Shown: one piece after another, positions 45,934-57,419 of the stretch | How the letters are laid out: every line of letters begins with the position of its first letter | How positions within the stretch are numbered: position 1 is the first letter of the stretch | Program-made: the position numbers and the translations under genes | The notes under the pieces: model-generated | Databases searched by the model: none | What the model was told of the DNA's origin: nothing | Seen by the model: only the letters and a program-made list of their open reading frames with translations | Assembly: GCA_020631735.1 (NCBI GenBank) | Contig: CM036188.1 | Location: 14,116,214 to 14,180,213, forward strand | Source of the DNA: Saccharum officinarum | Taxonomy: Eukaryota > Streptophyta > Magnoliopsida > Poales > Poaceae | DNA length: 64,000 bases | Reading direction: 5' to 3'

Positions 45934-46735
45934 GCGAGGGAAACTTTTGGGTGTTGTACACTAGTTTTGGTTTTCTTTGTAGTTTAGCTTTTGCTTTTGA
46001 TTTTGTATCATACTTGCATATCATATCATCTTGTATCATATTGCATCTTGAGCTTCATCCTTATAGTAGCTAGATTGACACTATGCTCTTGTTGGGGATG
46101 TTATGTATATACATGATGTGCTTTGGCTTAGGCTCACTTTGATCTTTTGATACATGTTATGAGCTAAAAATGCCTTTTACAATTATGAACATGAATAACA
46201 CTTGATGAAACTTGAAAATGTGTTCACCACTACTTTTGGCAACTAGCATGTGTAGGATGTGCCAAGATCTCTTTTGCTTCATATATATGCTTAGTTGCTA
46301 CGGCTCATACCTTGAGTTACACACTTGCTTGCGAAACTTGAATTTGTGCTAAAACTTGAAAAACAAGCTAAGTGATATGAAAAGATCGGGATGGGTCTGT
46401 GTTATCCCATGTTAGAGTATCAAGATAGCTCCCAATTGCACTTATGGGTGAACTTGAGCTCTGTAATGGATATCGAGATCACTGTCTTAAGCTTCTGATT
46501 GCTTTTGGCATAGGTTTGACATGATCGCTAAGTCAGCGTTTGATGGCATCGATAACCTCCCGCACAACTTGTCTAAAAAACTTTGGTGATAAGCTGCATA
46601 ACTCCGATAAAATTCAATTGATATCTAAAAATTTGATCAAATCACAAGTGTCTCATGACATGATTGTGAACTTTGTTTGGGGTAGTTCACTTTGCATACA
46701 TGTGTAGCACAAGGTCGATCTCTTGTCTTGATACG
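45934..46735 (+). other. 3' non-coding region of the SIRE-like element
   Basis: AT-rich, no domain. Near 46696, 'tgtgtagcacaaggtcga' weakly resembles the LTR start (tgcgaacacaaggttga), so about 40 bp of a lost 3' LTR may remain. The junction to NLR-C is at about 46735. Confidence 0.5.
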
Positions 46736-46938
46736 GATTACAACGGATGACACGGATATCTCGAAGTTTAGTGATTTTCGTTGGCAGAGTTGTAATACAA
46801 GTGTACCCCATGTCCAAAATTTGCAGGCCATGCAGTTTTCCAATGTCACTCGAAAGTGAATAGATTGTTGACCAGTTAGCCCTGACATTCAAATATTTCA
46901 AGTGACACAATAGCACTATCTTATTTATACCAGCTTGT
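46736..46938 (-). pseudogene. NLR-C fragment 2: first LRRs
   Basis: The minus strand reads LLCHLKYLNVRANWSTIYSL, QILDMGYTCITTLP and ITKLRDIRVIRC, matching NLR-A and NLR-B LRRs (NLR-A 20345-20550). The left side is cut by the SIRE-like element, the right side by the younger copia. The last 5 bp, CTTGT (46934-46938), are the target duplication. Confidence 0.85.
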
Positions 46939-47389
46939 TGATAGAATTTAGGATCTTCTAGTAGAGTACCGAGATCGGGAACAAGATATAAACTGTGGAG
47001 TATATCTAGAAGTTTAGGGATTAGACGTCGTTGGAGGGAGCGGATCCGGAGGCGTCCATGGTGTTGATGCCGCGGTGGAGTAGATCACATCGTCCTTCGG
47101 GCCTCCACCGACGTTGACCGATGACAGTGGTGCGGGAGTAGAAGAGAGGTGGCGCGGTGGTGCTTCCCGACGCCACTGCACGATGCCGATCGGAGGCCTA
47201 GGGTTTGTAGAGTAGGTTTAGGGCACGGCGAACCTTGGATCAAGTGCCTGCGGCCCCCACTCCTTTCTTTTTATAGCGCAGCGTGTCGGGGGCCCACCAA
47301 CCATGGATCGGTTGGGCACCCCCGATCAGGGCGCGATCTAGGGGGAACGAGGCCCTAGCCGTTGGGCTGGGCCTGAGATCAATCCAACA
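46939..47389 (-). repeat. 3' LTR of the young copia
   Basis: 451 bp, preceded on the minus strand by the polypurine tract. It contains ctttttatagcgc, a TATA-like run on the plus strand, as does its partner LTR. Confidence 0.9.
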
Positions 47390-47560
47390 TTCTCCCCCTT
47401 GATCTCATCTCTGCTTTCTCGCTTTGTTAACCCACCCGATCACAAATCAGTGTATTGAGCATGTTTCATCTTAACAGTTATTACCATTAGATTAGACAGC
47501 CACAGACACTTTTCTGTTCAGAGGTGAATTCTCGCCTTGGGCCCTCTAACTATCCAGGAA

Positions 47561-48966
47561 TCACAGGCTTTCCTTTAAACCCATGCCGGCTATTTGTTCT
47601 CTGAACACATTGGGCGGTAAGCCTTTCGTAAGCGGATCCGCTAACATCTTTTCTGTTCTTATATGTTCAAGACTTATGACGTGATCCCGGATTTTATCCT
47701 TCACAACATAATATTTTATGTCAATGTGCTTGGCGGCATTGCTTGACTTATTGTTGGGAGCATACAACACTGCTGGCTCGTTATCACAATACAACTTTAG
47801 TGGTTTATCGATGCTGTCGACCACCTTTAAACTAAGTATAAATTTCTTAAGCCAATTCACCTGTCCTGACGCCTCATAACAAGCAATAAACTTAGCATAC
47901 ATTATGGACGATGCAGTGACTATTGTTTGTTTTGAGCTTTTCCATGATATGGCTCCTTGTGCGAGAGTGAATATATACCCTGAGGTGGACTTTCTATCAT
48001 CTCCCGCGTAATCAGAATCTGAATATTCTACTATTTGTAGGTCATCAGATCTTCTGTAGATTAGCATGAGCCCTTTCGTGCCTTGCAAGTATCTTAAGAC
48101 CTTCTTTACTAAATTCCAGTGTTCCATACCTGGATTACTTTGATATCTACCAAGCAGCCCAGTCACAAAAGCTAGGTCTAGGCGTGTGCACACTTGAGCA
48201 TACTGTAAGCTTCCGACAGCTGAAGCGTATGGAATGGCTTGCATGCGATCGCGCTCGAACTTGCTCTTGGGACATTGATGTTCCCCATACTTGTCACCTT
48301 TTACAATAGGAGCAGGTGATGGTCTACACTTATGCATATTGAATTTCTTCAATATTTTCTCTATATATGCCTCTTGGGATAATCCCAATACCTCTCGGTT
48401 TCTATCTCGGTGAATCTTTATGCCCAAGACAAAAGAAGCTTCACCTAAATCTTTCATATCAAAATTTGAGGACAAAAATCTTTTGGTTTCCTGCAGCAGG
48501 GTGACATCACTACTTGCTAGTAGAATGTCATCTACATACAGTACTAGGAAAATATATTTCCCATTCTTAAACTTTGCATACACGCAATTGTCCTCAACAT
48601 TCTCTTTAAACCCAAACTTCCTGATTGTCTTATCAAACTTTAAATACCACTGTCTAGATGCTTGCTTTAATCCATAAATAGATTTCTTCAGGCGACAGCC
48701 CATTCTTTCTTTGCCTGTCACAGCAAAACCTTTCGGTTGTGCCATGTACACTCTTCTAGATCCCCATTGAGAAACGCTGTCTTCACATCCATCTGATGTA
48801 ATTCTAGATCAAAATGTGCCACTAGGGCCATTATGATTCTAAAAGAGTCCTTACTCGAGACGGGAGAGAATGTTTCATTGTAATCTATCCCTTCTCGCTG
48901 AGTAAAACCTTTTGCTACTAGTCTTGCTTTATACCTTTCTATGTTCCCTTTGGAGTCATGTTTCAC
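47561..48966 (-). pseudogene. RT and RNase H of the young copia
   Basis: Minus-strand frames 48966-48718 ([34 protein letters not shown]) and 48751-47561 (CRLKKSIYGLKQASRQWY, catalytic LYVDDILLA, then RNase H with YSDSDYAGDDRKSTSGY and IRTEKMLADPLTKGLP) form one enzyme. A one-base loss near 48745 separates them and a TGA at about 49002 separates RT from integrase. The C-terminal frame of 396 codons is long and clean, as expected for a young copy. Confidence 0.85.
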
Positions 48967-48999
48967 TTTGTAGACCCATTTGCAGCCTACTGTTTTGGC

Positions 49000-50441
49000 T
49001 CATTCAGGAATTTCCTCTAGGTCCCAAACTTTATTGGTACTCATGGACTTTAATTCATCTTCCATGGCTTCTTGCCACTTAGATGCTTCAGTGCTCCTCA
49101 TGGCTTCTTCAAATGAGGTGGGTTCATCCTCCATCTGAACTTCTTCGCATTCATAGACTATGTAGTCATCTAGAATAGGAGACTTTCTCGCTCTTTGAGG
49201 TCTGCCAGAAGGTTCTGCTACTGGCATTTCTTGTTCTTGAGGCTGATCTTGTTGGGGCTGCTGTTCATCGACTATGGGTTCATTCGGCTCCTGAAAGACA
49301 GGTTTCGAATTAGTCATAGGCGAAATTACAGGAGGTGTTGTCATCACTTGCGTAGGTCCAACAACAACAGGCAGCGTGAAGTAGGGTTCCTGCACCATAG
49401 GAATGGGCACGAACACCCGCTTCTCTTCAAGGGTGATTTCTCGCACTGTCTTGCTCCCCCTGATCATCTGATCTTCTAGAAAACTAGCGTGTCTTGTTTC
49501 CACAAACTTGGTATGTCTACCAGAGTAGTAAAAACGATAACCTTTCGACTTTTCTGGATAGCCAATAAAATGGCAACTTACTGTTTTGGGGTATAGCTTT
49601 CCTATGTTTGGGTTAAATACTTTTGCTTCAGCAGGGCTCCCCCAGACACGCAAATGGTTGACTGAGGGTTTCCTGCCGGTCCACAACTCATACGGTGTTT
49701 TAAGTACTGACTTGCTTGAAACTCTGTTGAGAATATGAATGGCGGTTTTAAGGCCTCCATCCACAAACTCAGTGGCAGAGTGGAATAGCTCATCATGCTA
49801 CACACCATATCCATTAGAGTACGGTTACGCCTTTCTGCTACTCCATTTTGCTGTGGGTCGCCCAGCATTGAATACTGGGCTACTATGCCATTTTCCTGTA
49901 AGAACCTTGCAAAAGGTCCAGGAACTTGTCCATAAGGGGTATGTCGACCGTAGTACTCCCCCTTATGGTCAGATCTTACTACTTTGATTTTTCTGTCTAG
50001 TTAATTTTCAACCTCAACCTTGAATATTTTAAACTTGTCTAAAGCTTCTGAACGTTCTTTGATTGGATATATATATCCAAAACGAGAGTAGTCGTCTGTG
50101 AATGTGATGAAGGAATCAAAACCATCCACAGATGTCACTGGAAAAGGTCCACAGATGTCTGTGTGGATCAATTCTAGTACTCCCGTGCTTCGCTTAGCGC
50201 CTTTCTTTATTTTCTTTACTAACTTGCCTTTAATGCAATCAACACATTGCTCTAACTCTGAGAGTTCTAGTGGTGGGAGTATTGATTCTTTAACTAAGCG
50301 TTCTATTCTCCCCCTCGAAATATGGCCTAAACGACAGTGCCATAATTTCGATGAGGAATCAATTCTTTTCCTTTTCTTGCTATCATCTGCGGGTATTGCA
50401 TTCTCAGCATTATTACATTCAGCATTCACATTCTCAGACAT
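49000..50441 (-). pseudogene. Integrase region of the young copia
   Basis: The frame 50441-50001 carries the zinc-binding part (WHCRLGHISRGRIERL, CVDCIKGK) and the start of the catalytic core (LIHTDICGPFP, FITFTDDYSRFGYIY). A TAA ends it where glutamine is expected. The frames 49868-49602 and 49764-49000 continue with DPQQNGVAERRNRTLMD, HLRVWGSPAEAKVF, CHFIGYPEKSKGYRFY and the long linker to RT. A frame change lies near 49750. Confidence 0.8.
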
Positions 50442-50462
50442 AGATAATAAATAAAGTTTGTC

Positions 50463-51717
50463 TTATTGGAAAGCAAGACCCACACACTGATTATTTAACT
50501 GTAGCTTACAGTTGTTCTTGCTGAAATGACAATCAAAACCATAGTCTGACAAACATGAAACTGAAATCAAATTTCTGGCTAAAGAGGGAACATAAAGAAC
50601 ATCATGCAACTCAAGTGTGAAACCACTAGCTAAATCTAGAGATAGATTTTCTATAGCTTGAACTTCAGCTTCAACACCAGTGGCCACCTTAATCTGTCTT
50701 TCTCCTCTTTGAAGGGTTCTCCCTCCATTGAATCCCTGCAAAGAGTTTGCAACATGAACAGTTGCACCTGAGTCAATCCACCATGTGAATCTAGCATAGC
50801 TTAGATATAAGGATTCATCAACAAAAGTTATAATGTCCTCACCCTTTACTAGGCAGTGTCTCATGAACTTGGGGCAGTCGTGCTTCCAATGCCCTGTCTC
50901 ATTGCACCATCTGCAGCGATCCAAGTCCTCCTGCTTCTGCTGGTTGTCTTGTTTTGTCTGTGCTTTAGGGTGTGAAGAGCTTCCTCCCTTATTATGAGAG
51001 GTGGAGGCATCTAGAGCTTTCTTGTTATAGAATGGCTTCTTGTTCTTTCCTTTAACAAAGTTCACAGAACCACCATTTGCATTCTTTAGCCTTTCTTCTT
51101 CTTGAACACACATAGCAATAACCTTCTCTAAATCCCAGTCTTCTGGCTGTGTGTTGTAGTTAACAACAAATGTCTCATACTCTTTGGGAAGGGAGTTTAG
51201 AGCTAGGTGAATGATGAAACCATCTGCTAGGGGCATCTTTAACTTGTCTAACTGAGCTGCCATGGTGCTCATACTCAGAATGTGTTCTCTCACACCCCCC
51301 CGTGAACTTCATGTTAGTGAGTTTTTGGATCAGGGTGGAAGCATGAGCTTTGGTGGAACCAGTGAACTGATTCTTTACTTTCTCAAGGTATTCTTTTGCT
51401 GTGTCACATTCTAGGATGGCACCTCTTAATCCCTCTATGATGGTTTTCTTGATGACAATCTTGCACTTGCGGTTTGACTTTTTCCACTTGTACTTCTTAA
51501 GATCATACTTTGCTCTAACAGGAGCATAGTCTCGCTTCCGATTAGCAAAAGCTTCATCGATCTCATTTTGGGCCCTTTCGGGCTCCTCTAGCTCAGTGGG
51601 CTTTGGCTCCTGAAGAGCCAAATCTATCTCAGCAAGTGCTAGAGCTGCATCAAGTTCTTCGCGCCACAGAACATAGTTCTGTCCCGTCAGCTTTGGGATT
51701 GCACTAATAAAGTGCAT
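50463..51717 (-). pseudogene. gag and protease of the young copia
   Basis: It starts MHFISAIPKLTGQNYVLWRE (51717), a usual copia gag opening. A frameshift at a run of seven C (51295-51301) separates it from the rest: YETFVVNYNTQPEDWDLEKV, zinc knuckle CRWCNETGHWKHDC, and protease WWIDSGATVHVANS with LYVPSLARNLISVSCL. Gag packages element RNA and the protease cuts the polyprotein. The frame ends with a stop at 50463 just before the integrase part. Confidence 0.85.
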
Positions 51718-52842
51718 CGCATTGAGCGCTTGGTCGTAAATTAAACATAATAAAATAGTGAGGACATCAACATTAAATCTAGGAAAAAAATAATTGAATA
51801 TCTTAATTTAACGTTGGTCAAAATCAAGATATACAAAAATTAACTCTGTATATAAATTCTAATCACCGTTGGGCAGAATAGAATAAATGCATAAAATATT
51901 AGAGCTTGCGCAGCGGAAAACTTTAATTAACTTGCTATTTCTCAGAAGCATAACTTGATGACTTTGCTCTCTAAGTAATAAACACGTTGGTGCAATTAAA
52001 TAGAGTTTAATAACTGGGCAGAACAATTATTTAAATGCTTCTAAAAAAAATAAAAAAAAGAAAATAAAAATTTCACTGTGCTTTTCGGGCCGCGGCCAAC
52101 GATTCGGCCCACGGCCGCTTGCGGCCCAGCTCGGGCGTTTCTGGCCCAGCAACGCGCCTTTTTTTCTGCTTCGACTGATGGCGCGCGGCCCATTTATCGC
52201 GAAAACGGCCCGCGCCCAAAGCTCGCTGAGGCGCGGATGCTGAGCAGGCCGCAACCTGGGCCGGCTCGCGCAAAGTGGCCAAGGGCGCCCTCCCACCTGG
52301 GCTGATTCCCGGTCCAGCAGCCACACGCCGTTGGATCTCATCCAACGGTGCTCCTTCGATTTCGGGTGATCAAAACCCTGTGTGCAGCCGGCCGGTGGAA
52401 AACCCTAGCTCATTTCTCACCGGCTTCATCTCTCTCTTGTCTTGCTTCGCCTCTCACACTCCACCGAAGACGCAAGAGAGATAGGGCTCCCTGCGGCGGC
52501 CGGAGAGGAGGACGGCGCCGTCCCGAAGCCCCTGGCCGGTGCGCGCGCTCTCCGATGGATGAGCGCGCCGCCGTCTAGAGGTTTCGAGCGCGGTGCCTCA
52601 CTGGAAAAGGTTTCCCGACCGGTCGTGGTGGTTCGAAAACTTCGGTGAGCCTGCGGCGGTGCGGGTAGATTTCTCTGTTGCTTCTCCCGGCCGTTCTTTT
52701 GCTTCTAGGGTTAGGTTTCTATGTTCTTGCGCTGGCTAGGGTTAGGGTTTGAAAAGAAAATAAAAAAACCCCTTTCTTCATACTCGCTGTTCTTACTAGG
52801 TAGTTCCCGAGCCCGATCTACTACTAGATCGGCCGATACCAT
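51718..52842 (-). other. 5' leader of the young copia
   Basis: Sequence between primer site and gag. The half next to the LTR is GC-rich (52080-52650) with several overlapping short frames and no recognisable domain; the rest is AT-rich. Long untranslated leaders are known in copia elements. Confidence 0.6.
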
Positions 52843-53294
52843 TGATAGAATTTAGGATCTTCTAGTAGAGTACCGAGATCGAGAACAAGATATAAACTGT
52901 GGAGTATATCTAGAAGTTTAGGGATTAGACCGTCGTTGGAGGGAGCGGATCCGGAGGCGTCCATGGTGTTGATGTCGCGGTGGAGTAGATCACGTCGTCC
53001 TTCGGGCCTCCACCGACGTTGACCGATGACAGTGGTGCGGGAGTAGAAGAGAGGTGGCGCGGTGGTGCTTCCTGACGCCACTGCGCGATGCCGATCGGAG
53101 GCCTAGGGTTTGTAGAGTAGGTTTAGGGCACGGCGAACCTTGGATCAAGTGCCTGCGGCCTCCACTCCTTTCTTTTTATAGCGCAGCGCGTCGGGGGCCC
53201 ACCAACCATGGATCGGTTGGGCGCCCCCGATCAGGGCGCGATCCAGGGGGAACGAGGCCCTAGCCGTTGGGCTGGGCCTGAGATCAATCCAACA
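52843..53294 (-). repeat. 5' LTR of the young copia
   Basis: 452 bp. It differs from the partner LTR at nine sites, all transitions, plus one extra C. Confidence 0.92.
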
Positions 53295-55508
53295 CTTGTG
53301 AGATTCTAAAATTTTCACCCACTAAATCCAAAACTCTTAGCATCCTCAACTTAGGTGATGAAATTGAAGGTGTGAGATTCAGACCCCAAACACCGGACCC
53401 CTCAGTAAAAAAGGTTAATGATCGAATATGCCTCCAATCCATGGATTCCATTCGGCACTTGCTGTCATGGTATGCAACGTGACGGAAGTTTTCCGCTGCT
53501 ACAAGATTTTCATTACTCTGGATTAAGTGGACGAAATTTTCTTCTCTAGAAATTGATACTATGATATCACGCATGATGTCTTGAACTTGGCAAGTTTTAA
53601 CATTTCCCTCTATACCTAACTTTGATGATTGAATCATACTCCGGCTCATTAGCTCATCAAAGTACTCCTTCCCAACCTCATCAATGGTTTTCCCAATCTC
53701 TGCTCTTACAAACCCTTCTGCTATCCATCTTGCTATCACATGATTTCTTTTTGATTTCTTAATCCTCTGGGAAGATGCTGAGATATACAAAACATGGCTT
53801 AAGACGTGAGGGCAAGTCGTTGTAGCTGAGGTTCACCACCCTCCGTATTGCTTCAAGGCTTGGGTTACTTTCAAGCTCTGAAGGGAGCTTATTATAGAAG
53901 TTTTCCCACTCTGCTATCTTCTTAGCGGCTAGAACACCTCCAATTGTGAGTATTGCCAGTGGTAAATATCCACACTTCTTTACTACTTTTCTAACTAGTG
54001 TTCTCAGGTTCTCATCATTGTCCATGTCATCATGTGTTACTTTTATCTTCCTTTGTAGCAACTTTACTGCGTCATCAATTTGCAGGGGCTCCAGGCGGTA
54101 GATATTGTTTTCTGAAGTACAGTGCCTAGCCAAACCAATATTTCTAGTAGTAACAATTATCCGACTTCCTCTGTTATTTGACCTAGGAAGTGCAATATCA
54201 CTAATCCAGTTCCAGTGATGTATTTCCCATAGGTCATCAAAAACAATGAAGTACCTCTTATCCTGAAGCCCTGTTCTGACGTAACTGGCAAGGCCCTCTT
54301 CCAACACTTTTCCTACAAGTTGTTTCAAGATCTCGTTCAGTGCATTAACACCAAAAAATTGACTGATCATGTTTTGGAGCATCTCCCTCCTGGAAAATGA
54401 TTGTGACACTGTGATCCAAGCATTATATTATAAGGAAAGCTCTTCAGAGTATCCTCCTTGCTTTCATAGGTTTTCCTTGTAAGAGTAGTCTTCCCTAAAC
54501 CACCCATGCCAACCACACATATCACCTTAGCAGGGCCGTCCATAATGGTGACATCAATCAGAGCAATCAACTCTCTTTTAGGTGCATCAAAGCCCACAAG
54601 TTCTGCTTCATCAATGTTGCAAGCTGCATTGTTGCGAATATATTCCATGTTGGAATCCACCTCATCATTGATGTTGGAGGATTCAGTCTTGATTAAATTG
54701 TAGCGTGCATTGCTGCTCCTCACTTCTTCGATTCTTGATTTGAGGTTGCAAATCTGGACAGCTATTCGATGACGACCTTTGAGCTTCAACTGTTTTGACA
54801 AGCTATGGCTCCCCATATGGACCATAAACTCGTCAAGGCAATCTTCAATGTCATAGGACAGATCTCGTACTTGCTCTGCCCAGACCTTTACTAGTTTATC
54901 CTTTTTCTCTGTTACTTCGGGAGCTTGCAGAAATGCTTGCATGGTTTTTAGCTCGTCTTTGATGAACCTGTGAAACAAAGGTCAAATTAAATTCGCATTC
55001 ACATTTACAGAAAAGAAATAAATTTGCTTCGTATACATGATGATCCAACTCTTTATCCCCAGCAACCTTCCACTTGACACATACAGTCACACCTTGATGG
55101 AAGGAGTTTAAGGCACATGGAACTATATATGAAAGGAGTTGCACATCTTTATGCTAATCACTCTGTAGAGCCTATATATATTTTTAGGATGGCCAAATTA
55201 ACACGAAAATGCTGTTCGATGTTGATAAAGGCATCAATGGCGAGCCTACTTATTAGTCATCGTTTATTTGAAGCATGAAAAAAACCTTCTAGACACGTTT
55301 GGACAGTGAGGTTCCTAGTTTTGTTGCGAATGAATCAGCTGGGAGTTTGCACATCATTTATTCCTAATTACAGGCTTACAGAACGTGCTTACCACATCTC
55401 CTTCTGCTCGCCCATCAGCAAGCTTATCTCAGTACCGGCTGCTGATGCCGCCTTGGTGACAGCGCTGCCCAGGATCGACTTTGCCAAGACAAGCGCCGCC
55501 TCTGCCAT
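53295..55508 (-). pseudogene. NLR-C fragment 1: exon 1, coiled coil and NB-ARC
   Basis: Exon 1 (55393-55508, MAEAALVLAKSIL) and its GTAAGC donor are kept. Exon 2 from 54967 encodes the coiled coil (VWAEQVRDLSYDIEDCLDEF), P-loop GMGGLGKTTL, YFIVFDDLWE, GSRIIVTTRN and CGYLPLAILTIGG. Lesions: a 5-bp tandem duplication (ttata, about 54423-54432) just after the P-loop, and a one-base gain near 53750 after the RNBS-D motif (FVYLSIFPED). The MHD-type motif reads VQD in place of VHD. It ends at the copia target site (53295). Together with 46736-46938 and 37769-38476 it forms one disrupted gene. Confidence 0.9.
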
Positions 55509-55519
55509 CTCCGGTTACT

Positions 55520-56740
55520 CTCCAAAAAATCCAGCTCGCAGTTCTCCCTGATCACATCTGGAGGCTGAAATCATCAGTACAAGCACTGAATATCTTTCTA
55601 TAGCTCCTTCTTATGGCATTTCTCGAATTTTTTGCTTGTAAAAATATTCTAGAAAATCTATATTAGGGACTTGCAATTATGGGGAAGTCCCTCATAGTTT
55701 TCGGTCAATAAGGAATGGACAAAGCTCATGACGTGAAAGGATACAGGTAGAAACCAAAACAAATATCAGATCATCTAGATAACTGCAGGAAATGGGTTTC
55801 ACTTACTCGGCAAGCACCCTATGGGATGATTTCTGATTCAGGAAACTTGATGTCCGAATTGGAACCCAGAGTGTTTATGGAGAACAGAGGTAGGAATGCT
55901 CTTGGATGTTGGAACAGGCAAGCCCACACAGAGTACCTGATAGACAAGTAGTACCATTTACAAATTCGAAGCATGCACTCGGCTTGAAGTTAAGTTCCAC
56001 TACTTGGATGGACTGCACTGGATCTGGATCTGGATCTCCGTCGCCGGCGTAAAGTAATATTGTTGATAGCTACAGCCCTCGTGACGACTGTCAGTGGCAA
56101 CGTGCCTTGGCGAGGCTGCCGAGGTCGTCGCAAATCTAGAGGTGAATCAACTTGCATTTTATTTTTGCACCACGAGCTGCAACTGCAAGCAGTGAGTTAT
56201 TCTTTTGTTTTCCCCCAACGAGTAACATATTTTTTGTCCTTGGTAAAAAATTCCTAGCATCGATGTAGTATAGTTCTATTTCTCTCTTTTTAATTAGTCT
56301 TTCTGACATTTTTTGAGTTCGCTAATTTATACTCGTACTTGTTTCGGTGGTTGATGGATCGGACAAACTAACTAATTTAGGTATGAGGCAGCAAATGGCA
56401 AGGAATATTTTTCACTCAAAAATCATGATAATGCGCCATGGCCCATGGGCATACTAGAACTACATGTAGACTATAGTTATATTTGCCATCTGTTGGCTAA
56501 TGGCTACGATGGAGTATACTTATTTCCTAAATGAAAAATAAAAAAATAGCGAGAAAAAATTTGTTAGGGGTTCATGCTATTGCAGGCTATCACAAAGAAT
56601 TATGCATATGTAGATAGACTAATCCTATCGAGAACTGCAGCCCTCGATGCCCTCATGAGGATTGTCAAATGGTTCTCGTGAATCTAGGGGAGCGATTAAT
56701 AACTTAATTATGTCTTGTTTGTGGCACCAGCACCATATGC
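55520..56740. other. 5' flank of NLR-C and following intergenic DNA
   Basis: 55560-55930 matches the NLR-A and NLR-B upstream regions ('gacgtgaaaggatacaggtaga', 'gggtttcacttactcggc'). Beyond 55950 nothing is recognised. Confidence 0.5.
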
Positions 56741-56890
56741 AAGCGGTCATTCTGGGAATCAGAAAGCTGCCACGAGCGTGATGGGCTCCGTTAGAGACGT
56801 GGTGCACGCGTAGGGTTCCCCTAGCTGAAAGACGAGCTGAGCACCATGGACGCCGTGCTAGCTGCAGCCTGCAGAGGTTCGCATGACAAG
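56741..56890 (+). pseudogene. Possible CNL N-terminal relic
   Basis: The plus-strand reading contains ATSVMGSVRDVV, a stop, and then in another frame LKDELSTMDAVLAAA, like the start of CNL coiled coils (compare FIKDELKTMEAFLQA in NLR-A). It has no NB-ARC nearby. The match is short, so chance is possible. It is on the opposite strand to the cluster. Confidence 0.3.
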
Positions 56891-57419
56891 TAGGATGATC
56901 AGATCGATCCACTACCACTAGTGAGATATTATGACAGTTCCTTTTATGCAGACACACTGAATTTGCGTCGTTGCCATTCTTGCATGTGCTAGGATGCAAC
57001 GTAACTTTAACTACCTTTTGTGTTAAGCAAAAATTGTTTGAACCACGTATGCGTCTTCTATACAATGGATCCAGAGCGATCCACGTAGTGGATAGCATGA
57101 ATGGTACGATTCCAGTGACGGCCGAGTCAATCATGTTAGATTGTTGGTCAGAGGATGACAACTTGATTTATTATGGTTAATTGAAGGGTCCTCGCAACAA
57201 GAGTCACCATAATCTAAAGCTATGGCTTAGAGGAAATGCACATTAAAAATTCATGAGGCTGCCCTGCATAGGGGGGAAACCTATGTATATAGATAAAAAA
57301 CCGGATAGAACAATAATTGATAAGTTTATCACAACTAGCTAGGTAGAGGTATTACATAGTATCTATAAACCCATTGTGTCAGATAATGAATAAAGTGGAA
57401 AACATGTAAATTAATATAA
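56891..57419. other. Intergenic stretch
   Basis: A 69-codon plus-strand frame (56971-57180) is unrecognised. About 50 bp at 56945-56995 ('ttatgcagacacactgaatttgcgtcg' area) resemble 34304-34360 near NLR-B, so a small duplicated block is present. No gene is supported. Confidence 0.4.

Larger units (their letters stand above)
38477..46735 (+). mobile_element. Ty1/copia SIRE/Opie-like retrotransposon, 3' LTR lost
   Basis: Order is 5' LTR (38477-40215), primer-binding site, gag, protease, integrase, reverse transcriptase, RNase H, then about 800 bp of 3' region. The integrase-before-RT order defines copia. Gag (PPFFDRSNYLYWKIRM), knuckle CYSCGDPNHFIAHC and RT features resemble the SIRE/Opie/Ji lineage. 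Many stops break the frame, several where CAG glutamine is expected. At the right it meets NLR-C sequence at about 46735 with no full 3' LTR, so the junction formed by deletion. It sits inside NLR-C. Confidence 0.85.
46939..53294 (-). mobile_element. Young complete Ty1/copia element inside NLR-C
   Basis: Two LTRs (46939-47389 and 52843-53294) begin TGATAGAATTT and end ATCCAACA on the plus strand, and CTTGT is duplicated on both sides (46934-46938, 53295-53299). In minus orientation the order is LTR, primer site (TGGTATCGG..., near 52842), gag, protease, integrase, RT, RNase H, purine tract (aagggggaga, about 47392-47401) and LTR. The LTRs differ by nine transitions and one indel in 451 bp. 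Stops and frameshifts in gag-pol show it cannot now move by itself. A Tork-like lineage is possible. Confidence 0.93.

Noticed and set aside
46690..46735. A 3' LTR of the SIRE-like element
   Set aside because: Only about 20 bases resemble the LTR start, with differences; too weak to call an LTR.
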